Assembly: GCF_010435915.1 (NCBI RefSeq)
Contig: NZ_JAAFZH010000001.1
Span: 558,001 to 622,000 of the forward strand
Direction of reading: 5' to 3'
Length of the DNA stretch: 64,000 nt
Source: Spirosoma terrae
Lineage (GTDB): Bacteria > Bacteroidota > Bacteroidia > Cytophagales > Spirosomataceae
In this document: piece after piece, positions 63,401 to 64,000 of the stretch
How the letters are laid out: each line of letters begins with the position of its first letter
Position numbering within the stretch: position 1 is the first letter of the stretch
Notes under the pieces: model-generated
The model's database searches: none
Seen by the model: the letters and a program-made list of their open reading frames with translations, nothing else
Told to the model about the DNA's origin: nothing
Translations under genes and position numbers: made by a program

Positions 63401-63506
63401 AGGCGGAACCAACTTACTAGGTACGTTATACACACAATCGTGGGGGAATCCGCTGGTTGGCTCGATGTACTACGTTAGTCTGAATTTTGATCAACTATTG
63501 AACTAA
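60489..63506 (+). CDS. TonB-dependent receptor with carboxypeptidase-regulatory-like domain
   Basis: Outer-membrane transporter of 1005 residues. Signal peptide (cut near AKAQ), a CarboxypepD_reg-like domain at residues 26-110 (AGKVTADDTKEALAGISIAV, GTITDQKGNFSL), plug domain at about 115-240 (SVNVRGFGSNGNTRVVQML, PGASSALYGPNAINGLLLM), and a beta-barrel that ends with LNFDQLLN. No adjacent SusD gene, so it is a stand-alone receptor. An Ala/Gln-rich stretch of about 40 residues around positions 520-545 (GAGQTQAAAATAAQAYASSQ) is an unusual insertion in an extracellular loop. The ligand is unknown. Confidence 0.95.
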   Translation: MQKSITYSLCLIGLFFLWSVSAKAQTRIAGKVTADDTKEALAGISIAVKGKVVGTITDQKGNFSLTTNTPIPFTIAVSSVGFQTQEFVVNGDRTDFAIALKEQVTLGQEVVVAASRVEESVLKSPVSVERLDIRSFQSTPSASFYDAIQNIKGVDMNTQSLTFKSVNVRGFGSNGNTRVVQMLDGMDNQAPGLNFSVGNIAGVSELDLESVELLPGASSALYGPNAINGLLLMTSKSPFQYQGLSAYVKGGVMNASNRSTATTPFYDAAFRYAKAFNNRLAFKVGVSYLSAKDWQATDYRDQSFSNGYTLDNGTRSNNPGYDGINIYGDASANLYSNLFGNGQPGTGANGTSQVLGLIASTPIPQAGNRTLPQLTGLTPQQIFDAMIPRLDISRTGYLENELVNYDAKNLKLNGALHYRLNDNVEAILQANWGTGTTVYTGADRYYIKGFKLGQYKLELRGSNFFVRAYTTQERSGDAYATGTLGQGINEAWSGSAAKWFPTFFGTYAQTAFQGYAGAFLQALGAGQTQAAAATAAQAYASSQQSAWLNLARGTADQGRLVPGTAGFQQAFDAVAAKPIPGDANGVGARFLDKTNLYHVEGMYNFNKLIDPKLVELIVGANFRRYALNSEGTLFARDENGKEFTIDEYGAYAQVSKTLADILKLTGSLRYDKNQNFKAQVSPRLSAVLTLAKVHNVRASFQRGFRIPTTQDQYIDLNTPSAHLIGGLPLFKQRYNFSGSPVYTLQSVQSFGAALQTGGAAALPQALGLLKPAVDPGYDPERVETYEVGYKGLIGNKLFIDAYYYYNRFLNFLGTQTVVQGKQPVSLTDPTSTLQLISSATRNVYFYPVNSTTQIKNAGWAIGLDYLLPGNYTIGANVSSNYLMDKEQIPVGFVTFFNTPKYRYNVSFGNRNIAGSNFGFNVVYRRQDSFLWEGSFGNAVATARQQTIIPAYGTLDAQISKKVPAIKSILKVGGTNLLGTLYTQSWGNPLVGSMYYVSLNFDQLLN

Positions 63507-63531
63507 GCGGTTCCTGATAACTATCAATTGG

Positions 63532-63567
63532 GTGGTTGCTAGCTAAAACTGGCAACCACTTTTTTTT
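63532..63567 (+). terminator. Rho-independent terminator after the TonB receptor
   Basis: Stem GTGGTTGC / GCAACCAC with a 12-base loop, followed by eight T residues. It starts 26 bases past the stop. Confidence 0.85.
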
Positions 63568-63676
63568 ACGCTATTCCTGATTGAAGAACGACGACGGAAA
63601 ATGAAGAGTAGAATCGAACTTTTACAGCGACACTAACCGTTGCCTGTGAGTTAGGTAGGCTTTTTCCTTTACGCCA

Positions 63677-64000
63677 TTGGTTGATTCGACATCTTCTCAT
63701 CCCTCTTCGGACTCATCAGCGTCAACGGGTGATAATCTGACTTTGCCACGACGTCTTAATCTGCTTCAGGGAACCGCCCTGAACATGATCGATATGGTTG
63801 GTATTGGTCCATTTGTGGTATTGCCGCTGGTAATAAAAACACTCGGCGGGCCCCAGTTTTTGTGGGCGTGGATATTAGGAGCCGTTGTATCTGTGGTGGA
63901 TGCTTTTGTCTGGTCGGAACTGGGGGCTGCTTTTCCGCAGGCTGGGGGGAGTTATAAGTTTCTCAAAATATCGTATGGCGAGCAACGTTGGGGGCGTTTA
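63677..64000 (+). CDS. APC family amino-acid permease, N-terminal part
   Basis: The frame is open from a TTG at 63677 to the right edge (108 residues). After a Ser-rich cytoplasmic start comes LPRRLNLLQGTALNMIDMVG, then GIGPFVVLPLVIKTLGGPQF, the first helix with its broken GIG substrate site, and the second helix WAWILGAVVSVVDAFVWSEL followed by GAAFPQAGGSYKFLK, the APC signature. The substrate is not evident. The start is uncertain, since no ATG lies before the first helix. Confidence 0.8.
   Translation, partial: MVDSTSSHPSSDSSASTGDNLTLPRRLNLLQGTALNMIDMVGIGPFVVLPLVIKTLGGPQFLWAWILGAVVSVVDAFVWSELGAAFPQAGGSYKFLKISYGEQRWGRL

Overview
The window looks like chromosomal DNA of a Bacteroidota bacterium, most likely an aerobic Cytophagales member close to Spirosoma (inference). 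The supporting signs are a short NuoG without the molybdopterin domain, two secreted proteins with a type IX secretion (T9SS) C-terminal domain, a TonB receptor with an N-terminal carboxypeptidase-like domain, an ExbB/ExbD/ExbD/TonB operon, Bacteroidota-type -33/-7 promoters (TTG, then TAnnTTTG) and weak Shine-Dalgarno sites. I saw no IS element, phage, CRISPR array or rRNA. The only RNA gene found is a tRNA-Pro(GGG).

Layout. 1-9.2 kb: the start of an exported protein, a Tat-type Gfo/Idh/MocA oxidoreductase, a small outer-membrane barrel, GyrI-like and DUF2071 proteins, an acyl-CoA dehydrogenase and a thiolase that share three copies of one 16-bp palindrome, a Tat-type sugar isomerase-like protein, and a secreted esterase. 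9.2-18.1 kb: the complex I operon nuoABCDEFGHIJ on the minus strand. A DUF29-like gene lies between nuoF and nuoG, and the operon ends at a terminator after nuoJ, so nuoKLMN are not here. 18.3-23.6 kb: two related SGNH/sialate-O-acetylesterase-like proteins with T9SS tails. 23.6-25.3 kb: obgE and adk. 25.5-31.4 kb: an energy-transduction operon of exbB, two exbD, tonB, a small membrane protein, a PstS-like lipoprotein and a TPR protein.

31.6-40 kb: small proteins, the tRNA, two tandem M1 metallopeptidases, a HupE/UreJ-like membrane protein, a gamma-carbonic-anhydrase-like protein and an extremely Asp/Arg-rich lipoprotein. 40-48.7 kb: alpha-2-macroglobulin, an NTF2-like protein and PBP1C. 48.7-55 kb: a beta-CASP nuclease, BatD-like, aroC, an ApbE-like flavin transferase and small proteins. 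55-64 kb: a hybrid histidine kinase with two kinase cores, a second Tat-type Gfo/Idh/MocA oxidoreductase, a TonB-dependent receptor and the start of an APC permease.

Most of the window is well-known housekeeping and envelope biology. The items most worth following are the palindrome trio at the fatty-acid oxidation genes, the DUF29-like gene inside the split nuo operon, the Asp/Arg-repeat lipoprotein, the ExbBD/TonB/PstS-like/TPR operon, and an apparently over-represented ACGTAG/CTACGT hexamer. No clearly new defence or biosynthetic system was seen.
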